DNA of 64,000 nt from Gammaproteobacteria bacterium (GCA_041395725.1 JAWKZW010000001.1:3974501-4038500); one strand, 5' to 3'; positions 34,939-44,610 are shown, counted from the first letter of the stretch. Notes: a model not told the origin generated them from the sequence alone. Translations and numbers: made by a program.

Positions 34939-36231
34939 TTACTCGTCGACGGCCTGCCGTGGCGCGTCTTCCTGTTCCAGGTTTTCGTACATCAGCAGAG
35001 GCTCAGATTCACCGGCGATGACTGCTGCGTCGATAATGACCTTGCTGACTTTTTCTTCCGATGGAATGCGATACATGGTCTCCAGCAGCACACCTTCCAT
35101 GATGGACCGCAGGCCTCTGGCGCCGGTTTTACGTTCCTGGGCTTTGGCCGCGATGGCTCGCAGAGCGTCCTCCCGGAACTGAATCTCGACCCCTTCCATT
35201 TCGAACAACTTGGCGTATTGCCGGGTCAGCGAGTGCTTGGGCTCCCGCAGGATTCTGACCAGCGCATCCAGATCCAGCTCGTCCAGGGTGGCGATCATCG
35301 GCAGTCGCCCGACAAATTCCGGTATCAGACCGTATTTGACCAGATCTTCAGGTTCCACGTCCTGGAGGGTTTTACCCACCTGATCCTCGTTTTCCCTGTT
35401 TCTTACCTGGGCGGTGAAACCAATCCCGCTCTTGTCGGAACGGTCTCTGATGATCTTGTCCAGACCGGCAAAAGCGCCGCCACAGACAAACAGAATATTC
35501 GATGTATCGACCTGCAGGAACTCCTGCTGCGGGTGCTTTCTGCCGCCCTGAGGCGGAACCGAGGCGACGGTGCCCTCGATAAGCTTTAATAGCGCCTGCT
35601 GCACACCTTCACCGGAAACGTCACGGGTGATAGAGGGGTTATCCGATTTACGGGATATCTTGTCAATTTCGTCGATATAAACGATCCCAATCTGGGCTTT
35701 TTCGACATCATAGTCACATTTCTGCAGCAGCTTCTGAATGATATTCTCGACATCCTCGCCGACATAGCCCGCTTCTGTGAGGGTAGTCGCATCAGCGATG
35801 GTAAAAGGCACATCCAGCAACCGCGCCAGCGTCTCAGCCAGAAGGGTCTTACCGGTCCCGGTAGGCCCGATCATCAGAATATTACTCTTGCCCAGCTCGA
35901 CATCGGCGCTGCCTTTGTCGTAGTTGAGGCGTTTGTAGTGATTGTAGACTGCTACAGAGAGTACCTTCTTGGCCCGCTCCTGACCGATGACATATTCGTC
36001 CAGGGTTTTCTTGATCTCTTCCGGAATGGGCAGTTTACGCCCTCCGGACTCCGAGTCTTTTTCCTGTATTTCTTCACGGATGATGTCATTACACAGATCG
36101 ACGCACTCATCGCAGACAAATACTGAAGGACCCGCAATCAGCTTACGCACTTCGTGCTGGCTCTTGCCGCAGAAGGAGCAATACAACAGCTTGCCGTTGT
36201 CGTCGCCCTTGTTGAAATGATCGTCGGACAT
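34939..36231 (-). CDS. clpX: ATP-dependent protease ATP-binding subunit ClpX
   Basis: A 430-residue AAA+ unfoldase that feeds substrates to ClpP. The zinc-binding N-domain has Cys18, Cys21, Cys40 and Cys43. Walker A GPTGTGKT is at 122-129, Walker B is VYIDEIDK and the IGF loop for ClpP contact is expected near GIGFTAQV (about 268). Length and order (tig, clpP, clpX, lon) match E. coli. Confidence 0.97.
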   Translation of the reverse strand: MSDDHFNKGDDNGKLLYCSFCGKSQHEVRKLIAGPSVFVCDECVDLCNDIIREEIQEKDSESGGRKLPIPEEIKKTLDEYVIGQERAKKVLSVAVYNHYKRLNYDKGSADVELGKSNILMIGPTGTGKTLLAETLARLLDVPFTIADATTLTEAGYVGEDVENIIQKLLQKCDYDVEKAQIGIVYIDEIDKISRKSDNPSITRDVSGEGVQQALLKLIEGTVASVPPQGGRKHPQQEFLQVDTSNILFVCGGAFAGLDKIIRDRSDKSGIGFTAQVRNRENEDQVGKTLQDVEPEDLVKYGLIPEFVGRLPMIATLDELDLDALVRILREPKHSLTRQYAKLFEMEGVEIQFREDALRAIAAKAQERKTGARGLRSIMEGVLLETMYRIPSEEKVSKVIIDAAVIAGESEPLLMYENLEQEDAPRQAVDE

Positions 36232-36386
36232 CTGTTCCTACCTCACGCCTGCGTTGTTGCGATAATTTTTCGTATTAACAGTCTGTTAGAGCCTTCGCGG
36301 CAGCTCATCAAACAGATCAGCGACATGTACCTGAAAACATGCAGGCTAACGCCAACAATTGCAAGCCCTGTCCAGGAAAAATGTCA

Positions 36387-36412
36387 GGCGCTCCTGATCT
36401 GTCAGGAGCGCC
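36387..36412 (-). terminator. Strong hairpin between clpP and clpX
   Basis: An 11-bp perfect stem (36387-36397 with 36402-36412, loop TCTG) directly follows the clpP stop codon. On the minus strand TGACATTTTT comes after it, so the T tract is spaced by five bases. It may end part of the clpP transcript and lower clpX expression. Confidence 0.6.
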
Positions 36413-36418
36413 CGGGTT

Positions 36419-37054
36419 TTAATCGGTGGTATCTTCTTTTTTATCTACCCGTCGCTCAATTACTTTATCCACCAGCCCATAGCGTACGGCTTCCTCGGCA
36501 CTCATGAAGTTGTCGCGTTCGGTATCCCTGGCTATCACCTCAATGTCCTGGCCGGTATGGAAGGCCATGATTTCATTGAGGCGGCGCCTGATTTTGATTA
36601 TTTCATTGGCCTGAATTTCAATGTCCGAGGCCTGGCCCTGGGCGCCGCCACTGGGCTGGTGGATCATCATGCGCGAATGGGGTAGCGCAAACCGCTTGCC
36701 CTCGGCGCCACCGGTCAGCAGCAGCGCCCCCATGCTGGCAGCCTGACCGATGCACATGGTACTGACATCGGGCTTGATAAACTGCATGGTATCGTAAATG
36801 GACAGGCCGGCGGTGACCGAACCGCCAGGCGAGTTGATGTACAGACTGATATCCTTGTCCGGGTTTTCCGATTCACAGAACAACAGCTGCGCGACGATCA
36901 GGTTGGCCATGTGGTCCTCGACCTGCCCAGTGACGAAAATTACTCGGTCTTTCAATAACCTGGAGTAAATATCGTAAGACCTTTCTCCACGCGCGGTCTG
37001 TTCTACGACGATGGGTACCAGGGCGGAATGAATAGGGCTGTTTTCGTATGCCAT
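36419..37054 (-). CDS. clpP: ATP-dependent Clp protease proteolytic subunit
   Basis: A 211-residue ClpP. The catalytic triad is Ser107 (GQAASMGA), His132 (MMIHQPSGG) and Asp181 (DTERDNFMS), all present. Two heptameric rings form a chamber served by ClpX. A TATAAT lies about 35 bp before the start. Confidence 0.97.
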   Translation of the reverse strand: MAYENSPIHSALVPIVVEQTARGERSYDIYSRLLKDRVIFVTGQVEDHMANLIVAQLLFCESENPDKDISLYINSPGGSVTAGLSIYDTMQFIKPDVSTMCIGQAASMGALLLTGGAEGKRFALPHSRMMIHQPSGGAQGQASDIEIQANEIIKIRRRLNEIMAFHTGQDIEVIARDTERDNFMSAEEAVRYGLVDKVIERRVDKKEDTTD

Positions 37055-37088
37055 TTAAGAAATATTCCTGCAGCAGTTAGGACTGCCC

Positions 37089-37094
37089 ATTATA
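37089..37094 (-). promoter_or_regulatory. -10 element of clpP
   Basis: A perfect TATAAT on the minus strand (37094-37089), 35 bp before the clpP ATG. No convincing -35 is seen at 16-18 bp, so an activator or alternative sigma factor may help. Confidence 0.5.
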
Positions 37095-37152
37095 GCGGCA
37101 GCCATGAAGTGTGGGGAGAATTCCGCCTCGATCAGTTCACGATACGGCAGAA

Positions 37153-37177
37153 AGGCGCCATCGCGCGGCTGGCGCCT
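37153..37177 (-). terminator. Hairpin after tig
   Basis: AGGCGCCA (37153-37160) pairs perfectly with TGGCGCCT (37170-37177). On the minus strand TTTC follows, a weak T tract. It lies 31 bp beyond the tig stop codon. Confidence 0.55.
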
Positions 37178-37207
37178 GGTTGGGTTTCGGCCGGGAGTAA
37201 ACGAAAC

Positions 37208-38605
37208 TTACTCTGCCTCGCCCTGTTCCGGGTTATCGACCTGGTCCGGCTGAGGTTTACCCTGCTCATCCGCTTTGGCTGACTGTGCCGATGCCGCGGG
37301 CGGATCAGTCTTGATGACCTCCTCATAACTGACCTTCGTCTCACTGACATCCGCGTTGTCGAGAATATAATCGAAAGCCTGATCTTCCAGCACCGAAGAT
37401 TCCACCGCGGCCAGTTGCTCTTCGTTACCGTAATACCAGTTGACCACTTCCTGAGGGCTTTCGTAGGTTGAGGCGATCTCTTCTATCGCCTCACGAACTT
37501 TGTCCGGATCGGCATTGAGATTCTGGCTGGAGATCACCTCTCCCAGCAACAGGCCACTGGTTACCCGCCGCAGCGCCTGCTCCCTGAACAACTCGTCAGG
37601 CAACAGACTGGGATCCATTTTCTGCCCGGCGCCAAGCCCCATTCTCTCCATGGCCTGCCGGCGCAGGTTGTTAATCTCTCCGCCAACCAGCGTCTGGGGC
37701 ACTTTCACCTCACAGGCTGCCAGCAACGCTTCAATAAGCCGATTTTTGAGCTTGTTGCGCCCGGCGGTTTTCATTTCACGTTCCATGTTCTCCGCTACTT
37801 CCTTGCGGAAAGCCTCCAGGCCACCCTCTTCCACACCGAAGCTGGCAAAAAACTCGTCGTCCAATTCCGGCTTGAGCTTTTCGGAGACAGAATTGACGGT
37901 CACCTCGAACTGGACCGCCTTCCCGGCCAGATCCTTGTTGTGGTAATTCTCGGGGAAAGTGAGATCAAGTGTCACTGATTCCCCCGCCTTCCTGCCCAGC
38001 AGTCCGGCCTCGAATCCAGGGATCATGCGGCCGGAACCCAACTCAAGGCCGGCACCCTTGGCCTGGCCACCCTCAAACTCCTCGCCGTCCCGGCGCCCGA
38101 CGTAGTCGATGTTCAATTTGTCGCCATCGGCGGCCTCACGCTCGACTTCCTGCCAGGTGTGTCTCTGCTCGCGCAGGGTTTCGATCATCTCGTCAATATT
38201 CTGATCGGTTAATTCACCGACCAGCTTTTCCACTTTTAGCACTGAAAAATCAGGCAGCTCCACCTCCGGGTAAACTTCGAAGGTAGCGGTAAATTCGAGG
38301 TCCTTGCCCTCGTCGATTTCGTTAGTCTCGATCTGGGGCTGACCAGCGGGGCGGATATTTTTCTCGGTCAAGGCCTCGTAGTAGGAGCGATTCATCAGCT
38401 CTCCGATGACTTCCTGGCGAACACCTTTACCGAATTTGCTCTTCACTACCCTCAGGGGGACCTTGCCTTTGCGAAAGCCGTTGAGCCGGATATTTTGAGC
38501 GGCTTCCTGAAGACGAGCGTTGACCGCTGAATCAACCTCCTCGGACGGAACAGCAATCGTCATTTTTCGTTCCAGATCGTTGGTGGCTTCTACGGAAATT
38601 TGCAT
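37208..38605 (-). CDS. tig: Trigger factor (ribosome-associated chaperone and prolyl isomerase)
   Basis: A 465-residue trigger factor. The N-terminal ribosome-binding tail has GFRKGKVP (about 44-51), the FKBP-like isomerase domain follows (about 150-245, with VGRRDGEEFEGG and IPGFEAGLLG) and a long helical C-terminal domain forms the cradle. The C-terminal tail is Gln/Asp/Glu-rich and longer than in E. coli (432 residues). Confidence 0.96.
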   Translation of the reverse strand: MQISVEATNDLERKMTIAVPSEEVDSAVNARLQEAAQNIRLNGFRKGKVPLRVVKSKFGKGVRQEVIGELMNRSYYEALTEKNIRPAGQPQIETNEIDEGKDLEFTATFEVYPEVELPDFSVLKVEKLVGELTDQNIDEMIETLREQRHTWQEVEREAADGDKLNIDYVGRRDGEEFEGGQAKGAGLELGSGRMIPGFEAGLLGRKAGESVTLDLTFPENYHNKDLAGKAVQFEVTVNSVSEKLKPELDDEFFASFGVEEGGLEAFRKEVAENMEREMKTAGRNKLKNRLIEALLAACEVKVPQTLVGGEINNLRRQAMERMGLGAGQKMDPSLLPDELFREQALRRVTSGLLLGEVISSQNLNADPDKVREAIEEIASTYESPQEVVNWYYGNEEQLAAVESSVLEDQAFDYILDNADVSETKVSYEEVIKTDPPAASAQSAKADEQGKPQPDQVDNPEQGEAE

Positions 38606-38935
38606 CTATGAACCTCGTTTACCTGATAAAATGTTTGCCCGTGGCCGAGGGCGCCAACCCAGGCCTGCCGGCAGGCGTGTGGTGAAAGCCTGCAAATGCT
38701 TGTAGACGGGAATTTTGAGCTTGTCTTTTTATAGGCTTTTCAGCTAGTTAACCTAAACAAAGCCAACCTTACAAGGTGCGCGATTGTGCCACATTGGCAC
38801 CTCACATTCAATATCGAACCGAGACCTTGAAAGCCCAATGAAAGCAAGACACCTGGCCGCACAGAGATCGGCTGTTTCATCCTGCCAATCCAGGCCGCGG
38901 CCAGGCCGTTTTCGCCCTGTCACAGGACGGCACCG
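38606..38935. other. 330-bp gap between tig and mobA
   Basis: No gene was found. On the minus strand TATAAA (38733-38728) could be the -10 of tig. A GGTGC..GCACC inverted repeat (38776-38811 area, GTGCC-ACATT-GGCAC) is also present. The mobA promoter could not be placed. Confidence 0.35.
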
Positions 38936-39574
38936 GTGGCGCTGATTAATGGTGTAATTCTGGCCGGGGGACAGGGCTCCAGGATGCAGTATCAGGACAA
39001 GCCACTGCTATCTCTGGCCGGCCGGCCCTTGCTCACACATGTCATCACTCTGGCCCGTCCCCAGGTGGAAAACCTGGTTATCAGTGTCAACAGCAACCTG
39101 ACGGCATACCAGCGTTTTGGTCTCCCCCTGGTAACCGATCGATCTACCCCGCACCGCGGACCGCTGACCGGGCTGTGCAGTGCCATGGAGTGGTGCCGGG
39201 AGCAGGGTCAGCACGATGGATTTCTCGCCTGCTTTCCAGCCGACGTGCCCTGTTTCCCGGACGATGTTGTTACCACGCTGCTGAGCGCTCTGCGCGCCTT
39301 ACGCGGCCGTCTCCCGGACAACCCGGAAACAGGCGAGACGGTTGCCTGGTGTAAAACCGGCGCTCAGATTCAGCCGCTGTTTTCTCTCTGGCCAGTTACC
39401 TGCCTGCCGCGACTACAAGAGGCAGTTCGCCTTGGCATTCACGGCCCCAGGCTGTATTTCCGCACCAACCCCAACCTGACCGTTTTGTTACCAGCCCCGC
39501 AGCCACCGCTGTTTTTCAACATCAACACGCCACAGGATCTGGCTCACGCCGAGCGACTGCTGCGTACTGGCTGA
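38936..39574 (+). CDS. mobA: Molybdenum cofactor guanylyltransferase
   Basis: A 212-residue nucleotidyltransferase that attaches GMP to molybdopterin to give the MGD cofactor. The signature LAGGQGSRM with QDKPLL is at 10-26, and FPADVPCFPDDVV marks the metal and GTP site. The start is GTG at 38936; no nearby ATG fits the family N-terminus. It implies that the cell uses MGD molybdoenzymes, none of which are in the window. Confidence 0.9.
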   Translation: MALINGVILAGGQGSRMQYQDKPLLSLAGRPLLTHVITLARPQVENLVISVNSNLTAYQRFGLPLVTDRSTPHRGPLTGLCSAMEWCREQGQHDGFLACFPADVPCFPDDVVTTLLSALRALRGRLPDNPETGETVAWCKTGAQIQPLFSLWPVTCLPRLQEAVRLGIHGPRLYFRTNPNLTVLLPAPQPPLFFNINTPQDLAHAERLLRTG

Positions 39575-39743
39575 AGGAAACTGCGGGTTGCTGCGGGTTG
39601 CCCCGGGTTGCCAGGCGCAGGGAATTGAGGCAAGCTTGCGTCTCGACGGGCAGGTTGGTCTGCGTGCTGCACGGCAGGGAACCAATACAGCGACCCGCTG
39701 TCATAAACTGTCATAAAACGTAAAACAGGTTCCGAGGCGACTT

Positions 39744-39944
39744 ATGGCTGATTCCACCAGATCACAGGACATTGCGATTACCAAAGCCCCTCCACGCAGC
39801 GATCGTTTCTACAGTGACGACGAGCTTTGGTACTTCCGTACCAGGGAACAGGGACAGGTGGGGCCGTTTCGCTATCGGTCAGAAGCGCAGTCAAGCCTGG
39901 AGCGTTTTCTCCAGGACCTGCAGAACCAGTTACAAAGGCCCTGA
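39744..39944 (+). CDS. Small conserved protein, possibly DUF6316-like
   Basis: A 66-residue cytosolic protein with ELWYFRTREQGQVGPF (about 27-42), a phrase I associate with a small uncharacterised gammaproteobacterial family. There are no cysteines or membrane segments. A CGAGGCGAC sequence precedes the ATG. Function unknown. Confidence 0.65.
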   Translation: MADSTRSQDIAITKAPPRSDRFYSDDELWYFRTREQGQVGPFRYRSEAQSSLERFLQDLQNQLQRP

Positions 39945-39971
39945 GTTTGTCCCGCACCAGGAGAGTGACCG

Positions 39972-40373
39972 TTAATTCCTCTGCTTCTCCTCGAAATCCA
40001 GGGAAGCGGAATTGATACAGTAACGCAACCCTGTCTGCGGTGGTCCATCGGGAAACACATGGCCAAGATGGGAATCGCAGCGACTGCAAACCACCTCAAC
40101 ACGATGCATACCCAGGGAAAGGTCTTCGTGCTCCTCGACGCTCGATGGACTCACCGGCTGATAGAAACTTGGCCAGCCGGAGCCTGAATCGTACTTTGTA
40201 TCAGATGCAAATAACGGCTCGCCGCAGGCGGCACAGCAATACATACCGGCATCCTTGGCATTCCAGTACTTGCCGGTGAACGCTGGCTCCGTTCCTTTTC
40301 CCCGGCATACTCGGTATTGCTCCGGGTCCAGTTCCTGCTGCCACTGCTGCTCCGACTTTACGATTTTTGTCAC
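39972..40373 (-). CDS. msrB: Peptide-methionine (R)-S-oxide reductase
   Basis: A 133-residue MsrB that repairs methionine R-sulfoxide in proteins. Zinc cysteines are Cys47, Cys50, Cys96 and Cys99; the catalytic cysteine is Cys119 in LRYCINSASL. RVCRGKGTEPAFTGKYW is the family N-terminus. It is divergent from the alanine aminotransferase gene. Confidence 0.96.
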   Translation of the reverse strand: MTKIVKSEQQWQQELDPEQYRVCRGKGTEPAFTGKYWNAKDAGMYCCAACGEPLFASDTKYDSGSGWPSFYQPVSPSSVEEHEDLSLGMHRVEVVCSRCDSHLGHVFPDGPPQTGLRYCINSASLDFEEKQRN

Positions 40374-40555
40374 TTTCGCTACTCCTTAATTCAGACCTAT
40401 TGCCGACTTACTTCATGAATCCTGTAACAAACCCGGAGCAATTGCCAGACCGTCACGGCATTTGCGCACAGTTTGTATCTTCCAGGCAGTACGACGCTCG
40501 TCGCGTACGGGATTTACCGCTAGAATAATAGGACTCTATTGCGAGAACCTGAACC

Positions 40556-41788
40556 ATGAAACCCGTCAAGCAGTCACAAAAGCTGGCCGCCGTGTGTTAC
40601 GACATACGTGGCCCGGTCCTGGAGGAAGCCAAGCGCCTGGAAGAAGAAGGCCACCGCATCCTTAAACTCAACATCGGCAACCCGGCAGCATTCGGCTTCG
40701 ATGCGCCGGATGAAATTCTCCAGGATGTCATTTTGAACCTGCCTAATGCACAGGGCTACAGTGATTCAAAGGGTCTGTTTTCCGCGCGCAAGGCAATCAT
40801 GCAGGAATGCCAGAAGCTGCAGATCGCCAATGTCGAAATTAACGATATCTACCTGGGCAACGGGGTCAGCGAATTAATCACCATGTCTATGCAGGCACTG
40901 CTGAACAACGGTGATGAAGTGCTGATTCCGGCCCCTGACTACCCGCTTTGGACCGCCTCGGTAAGCCTTTCCGGGGGCAGACCCGTGCACTATCTATGTG
41001 ATGAAACCGCAGAGTGGCAGCCCGATCTCGCTGATATTGAAAGCAAGATCACTGAAAACACCAAGGCACTGGTCATCATCAACCCAAACAATCCCACTGG
41101 TGCAGTTTACAGCAGGGAAGTACTGCTGGAGATAGTTGAAGTCGCGCGCAAACACAATCTGGTGCTGTTCGCCGACGAAATTTACAGCAAGATCACCTTT
41201 GACGGCGCCCAGCATATCCCGCTGGCCTCGCTGTGTGACGATTTACTGGTTGTCAGCTTCAATGGCCTTTCAAAGGCCTACCGCCTGGCGGGGTTCCGCT
41301 GTGGCTGGATGATCCTCAGCGGCGACAAGGAACGGGCCTCGAGTTATATCGAAGGCCTGGATATCCTGACCAATATGCGACTCTGCGCCAATGTGCCTGG
41401 ACAGTTTGCCGTGCAGACCGCTCTGGGTGGCTATCAGAGCATCAACGAACTGATACTGGCGGGTGGCAGACTCTATGATCAGCGTAACCGGGCGTGGGAA
41501 TTACTGACCCAGATCCCCGGCGTGTCCTGTGTCAAACCGAAAGGCGCGATATACATGTTCCCGCGCCTCAATCCGGACTATTACCAGGTCACTAATGATG
41601 CGCGCCTGATACTGGAATTGCTTGACGAAGAAAAAATCCTGCTGGTCCAGGGCAGCGCCTTCAATATCAAAGACAACAACCACTTCAGGTTGGTGTTTCT
41701 GCCGCGCGAGGATATTCTGGAAAAAGCTGCTGAAAGCCTGGCCCGATTTCTCGCCCGGCGTCGGCAACGGCTGGCTAATGTGGGATAA
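40556..41788 (+). CDS. alaA: PLP-dependent aminotransferase, AlaA type
   Basis: A 410-residue fold-type I aminotransferase close to E. coli AlaA, which forms alanine from pyruvate and glutamate. Signatures include NIGNPAAFGFDAPD, NPNNPTGAVY, LFADEIYSKI and the PLP lysine in FNGLSKAYRLAGFR near 240. The gene is predicted to make alanine rather than valine on family resemblance only. Its last bases overlap the end of pdxB, transcribed toward it. Confidence 0.88.
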   Translation: MKPVKQSQKLAAVCYDIRGPVLEEAKRLEEEGHRILKLNIGNPAAFGFDAPDEILQDVILNLPNAQGYSDSKGLFSARKAIMQECQKLQIANVEINDIYLGNGVSELITMSMQALLNNGDEVLIPAPDYPLWTASVSLSGGRPVHYLCDETAEWQPDLADIESKITENTKALVIINPNNPTGAVYSREVLLEIVEVARKHNLVLFADEIYSKITFDGAQHIPLASLCDDLLVVSFNGLSKAYRLAGFRCGWMILSGDKERASSYIEGLDILTNMRLCANVPGQFAVQTALGGYQSINELILAGGRLYDQRNRAWELLTQIPGVSCVKPKGAIYMFPRLNPDYYQVTNDARLILELLDEEKILLVQGSAFNIKDNNHFRLVFLPREDILEKAAESLARFLARRRQRLANVG

Positions 41789-42950
41789 ACGCAAAGCCCA
41801 TCGTGTGCAGGAATTTCCGTTGTAGTGGCGTAAAACCAGAATCCACAACCTGCCAGGCACTGAATTCCCGTCGCTCGGTAAGCTGTCGGCGAAGCCTGTC
41901 GAATGTGGCTGCTGACGGGACAACCCCCGCCGAGCATTCAGCGCGAAGCTGTCGATCCAGTTTGCGAATACTGAAAGCCCTGGCCAGCACTTCGGCACAA
42001 AAGCAGTCAGCCTGATCCGGAGTTTCCACTTCGATTGGTGCCAGTTTGATAGGACTCAACTCCTGTACAGACTGGAGGCTCGAATTCTGCTTGGCATGCC
42101 CCAGAAAATCGGCCACCTGCCGACAAAGCCAGGTGGTCGCCTTCAGTTTCGCCTCCCGCGAATAACCGGCAATGTGCGGTGTGCCGAGTGCGACTTCCTG
42201 AAGCAGTGCAGGATCAAGCCCGGGCTCCTCCTCCCAGACATCCAGGATCACCGTCAGATCCTGCCGACGGCACAACGCCTCTTTCAGCTGCTCATTATCA
42301 ACGACCGCACCTCTGGACGTGTTAAGCAGTATGCAGCCCGACTTCAACTTTCCAATCCGGCTTTTACCCAGAAGGTGGAAAGTGGGGTAATCCCCTGACC
42401 GGGTCAGAGGCACATGCAGGCTGATCACATCCGCGGCCAGCGCCGTGTTCAGATCCACCATCATTGCGCCGGCCCGCTCGAACGCGCGGCACTCATCAAA
42501 GCTCAACAGGGGGTCATGAATCAGGCAGCGAATACCGAGCAAGGCGAGCCTGGTGGCAAAGCGTCTCCCTACATGGCCTGCGCCAATAAGAGCAAACTTC
42601 TTATCAAATAAGTTGACCTGACGCTGTTTGGCCACCTCGGACAGACCGGCAAAACAGTAGTCGACAACGGCTTCGGCGTTGCTGCCTCCAGCGGCGCAGA
42701 AATGGATTCCCCGGCTCTGCAGAAAACTCTCATCAACATGGTCGGTACCACTGGTGGCTGTCCCCACCAGCCTGACGGCAGTTCCCTCCAGCAGCTGCTG
42801 ATTAACCGGTGTAATAGAGCGGACCAGTAAAACATCGGCATTACGCAGTTCCTTGCTGGTGATCTCACGGCCCGGCAGAAGCACCAGCTCGCCCAGCGCG
42901 GCAAAGCTTTGTTCGACGGAGAGAATATCTGCATCGGCTACTATGCGCAT
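41775..42950 (-). CDS. pdxB: Erythronate-4-phosphate dehydrogenase
   Basis: A 391-residue D-2-hydroxyacid dehydrogenase of the DXP-dependent pyridoxal phosphate pathway. The Rossmann motif is IGAGHVGRR, and the NAD-binding and catalytic regions (NTSRGAVVDN; GTPHIAGYS) follow. The C-terminal PdxB dimerisation domain (about 290-391) separates it from other family members. Start at 42950, with the nuclease gene 12 bp upstream. Confidence 0.94.
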   Translation of the reverse strand: MRIVADADILSVEQSFAALGELVLLPGREITSKELRNADVLLVRSITPVNQQLLEGTAVRLVGTATSGTDHVDESFLQSRGIHFCAAGGSNAEAVVDYCFAGLSEVAKQRQVNLFDKKFALIGAGHVGRRFATRLALLGIRCLIHDPLLSFDECRAFERAGAMMVDLNTALAADVISLHVPLTRSGDYPTFHLLGKSRIGKLKSGCILLNTSRGAVVDNEQLKEALCRRQDLTVILDVWEEEPGLDPALLQEVALGTPHIAGYSREAKLKATTWLCRQVADFLGHAKQNSSLQSVQELSPIKLAPIEVETPDQADCFCAEVLARAFSIRKLDRQLRAECSAGVVPSAATFDRLRRQLTERREFSAWQVVDSGFTPLQRKFLHTMGFAFIPH

Positions 42951-42962
42951 GACTACCTGCCA

Positions 42963-43898
42963 TTACTTGAAAGAATCATTGAGCCGCCCCGCCGCCTTGA
43001 CCATAGATTCACAAAAGCGTTCCTCGAACTTATAACGTCGAAGAAAATCTGCCAGCCGCTCTGTATCCGCAGGTTCACGCTGCAGTGCGTCCAGCCCAAC
43101 AATGGAAAATTTCTCATCGGGGTCCACCACATCTTCGACGATAGTGGCCAGGGTTTTACTCAGATAGGCCTGCTCCCGGTGATTTTCCAGCAGTTGACCG
43201 AGTTTGGCAGCACCGCGCAACGGCAGCGCTCCCACTTTCTGCAGATTGTTATAAATATCATCCAGACAGCTATATTCCTGCAGCAACGCCCTGCCCTTTA
43301 CCGGTCCGAGCCCGGGTATGCCGCTGATCCTGTCCACTGCGTCACCTACCAGGCCAAGGTAGTCGGGTATTTGACTGGGAGATACACCAAATTCAAGCTG
43401 GATCTCGGCCGGTCCCCGCCTGGAATTTTTCTGATAATCCCACAGGTGGTCCTTTTCACTGCGCAGCAATTGTGCCAGGTCTTTATCCCGAGTAACTATG
43501 ACGAGTCGATCGTCCCAGAGCCGGCCCTCACTTCTCAGACGCCGCGCCAGGGTACCAATAATGTCGTCTGCCTCGTATTTACGGCTGCCGAAATTGGCCA
43601 GACCAAGAACACTGCACAACTGGGCACAGGCTTGCAGTTGATAGGCCAGATTATCATCCGGAAGTTCGCGATTGGATTTGTAGGCATCGCAAAGCTGGTG
43701 ACGGAAACCGCAGAACAGGCTTTCGTCCATCGCTACAGCTACCGTGTGCGGATTTTCCCTGCGCAGAAACTGCAGGAGGAACTGCGAAAAGCCATAGAGA
43801 GCCCCCAGGTTTTCGCCATCGGCATCATAGCATTCCACATAGGGTGAAAAATGTGCCTGGAAAATGTAGATGGATGCATCGATCAGGTAGGCAGACAT
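42963..43898 (-). CDS. 5'-3' exonuclease / flap endonuclease, Xni-like
   Basis: A 311-residue PIN-like nuclease resembling the 5'-3' exonuclease domain of DNA polymerase I and Xni (ExoIX). The N-terminal LIDASIYIFQAH, the acidic cluster YEADDIIGTLAR and VTRDKDLAQLL supply metal ligands, and DAVDRISGIPGLGPVKGRALL is the helix-3-turn domain. It is longer than E. coli Xni (251 residues), so the name is family-level. Followed by pdxB on the same strand. Confidence 0.85.
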   Translation of the reverse strand: MSAYLIDASIYIFQAHFSPYVECYDADGENLGALYGFSQFLLQFLRRENPHTVAVAMDESLFCGFRHQLCDAYKSNRELPDDNLAYQLQACAQLCSVLGLANFGSRKYEADDIIGTLARRLRSEGRLWDDRLVIVTRDKDLAQLLRSEKDHLWDYQKNSRRGPAEIQLEFGVSPSQIPDYLGLVGDAVDRISGIPGLGPVKGRALLQEYSCLDDIYNNLQKVGALPLRGAAKLGQLLENHREQAYLSKTLATIVEDVVDPDEKFSIVGLDALQREPADTERLADFLRRYKFEERFCESMVKAAGRLNDSFK

Positions 43899-43992
43899 CG
43901 GCGCGTATCTTTTTCAGTGGAGGTAACAGACAGCACAACACATGCTGGATTTTCCGACCCGAGGCCGCCATCTGCACTATGTGTTCAGTCGC

Positions 43993-44256
43993 TCAATCAG
44001 TTTTTTTACGGACCAGGTAATAGTATTTATCATCCTGCTGAACTTCCTCCAGCAGCTCGTGCCCGAGGTAGAGGCAGAACTTGGGAATATCCCTGGCCGT
44101 GGACGGGTCGGTAGCAATCACCCGCAGCAAGTCACCGCCCTGCATATCCCGAATCTTATTGTGCAACAGCATGACCGGCTCGGGACAGAACAAACCGCTG
44201 GCGTCAAGCTCAAGCGGAGAGTTCTGGACTGTTTCATCTTTCAGTTTGTCAGACAT
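43993..44256 (-). CDS. tusA: Sulfur carrier protein TusA
   Basis: An 87-residue sulfurtransferase; the persulfide cysteine is Cys24 in LFCPEPVMLLH. TusA takes sulfur from IscS and passes it to the TusBCD/MnmA route for s2U34 and to other uses. The next genes upstream on the same strand are a YheU-like gene and ttcA, a tRNA thiolase, which fits a tRNA-sulfur theme. Confidence 0.92.
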   Translation of the reverse strand: MSDKLKDETVQNSPLELDASGLFCPEPVMLLHNKIRDMQGGDLLRVIATDPSTARDIPKFCLYLGHELLEEVQQDDKYYYLVRKKTD

Positions 44257-44287
44257 GGTATTCCTTGACCCGATAAGAGTGACGCGC

Positions 44288-44560
44288 TCAGCCCTTTGTT
44301 GAGTCAGTGCAAAGTTCGCAGTCTACCCGATTGAGACGGTTTGCGCTCGGCGCCTGGTCACAGACAAGCAGGTTACAGGTGCTGGTATCCGGGTCAAAAT
44401 TCACATAGATTTCGCCTCGCTGCAGCTGACCCAACACCTGTTGGACTTTCTCCTCAAGGCTGAAATCCCTGACACCGTACTCTGTGCCCTCCCGGCTCAC
44501 ATACTCTTCGATAATGCCGTGCAGGGCGTCAGCAGACAGCGATGCATGTGGGATTTTCAT
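44288..44560 (-). CDS. YheU family protein (UPF0270)
   Basis: A 90-residue protein beginning MKIPHASLSADALHGIIEEYVSREGTEYG, the pattern of E. coli YheU, with conserved LEEKV..VL.QLQ.G. The C-terminal 25 residues contain two cysteines (CELC region) not usual in YheU. Function unknown. It lies 31 bp upstream of tusA. Confidence 0.82.
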   Translation of the reverse strand: MKIPHASLSADALHGIIEEYVSREGTEYGVRDFSLEEKVQQVLGQLQRGEIYVNFDPDTSTCNLLVCDQAPSANRLNRVDCELCTDSTKG

Positions 44561-44610
44561 AAGACGGTCACTCGCAAACTTGTATTCTGAACGCTTTGAT
44601 TATCAAACTG

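Noticed and set aside
36387..36412. Insertion sequence or transposon end
   Set aside because: The inverted repeat has no transposase or matching second end nearby; it is better explained as an RNA hairpin.
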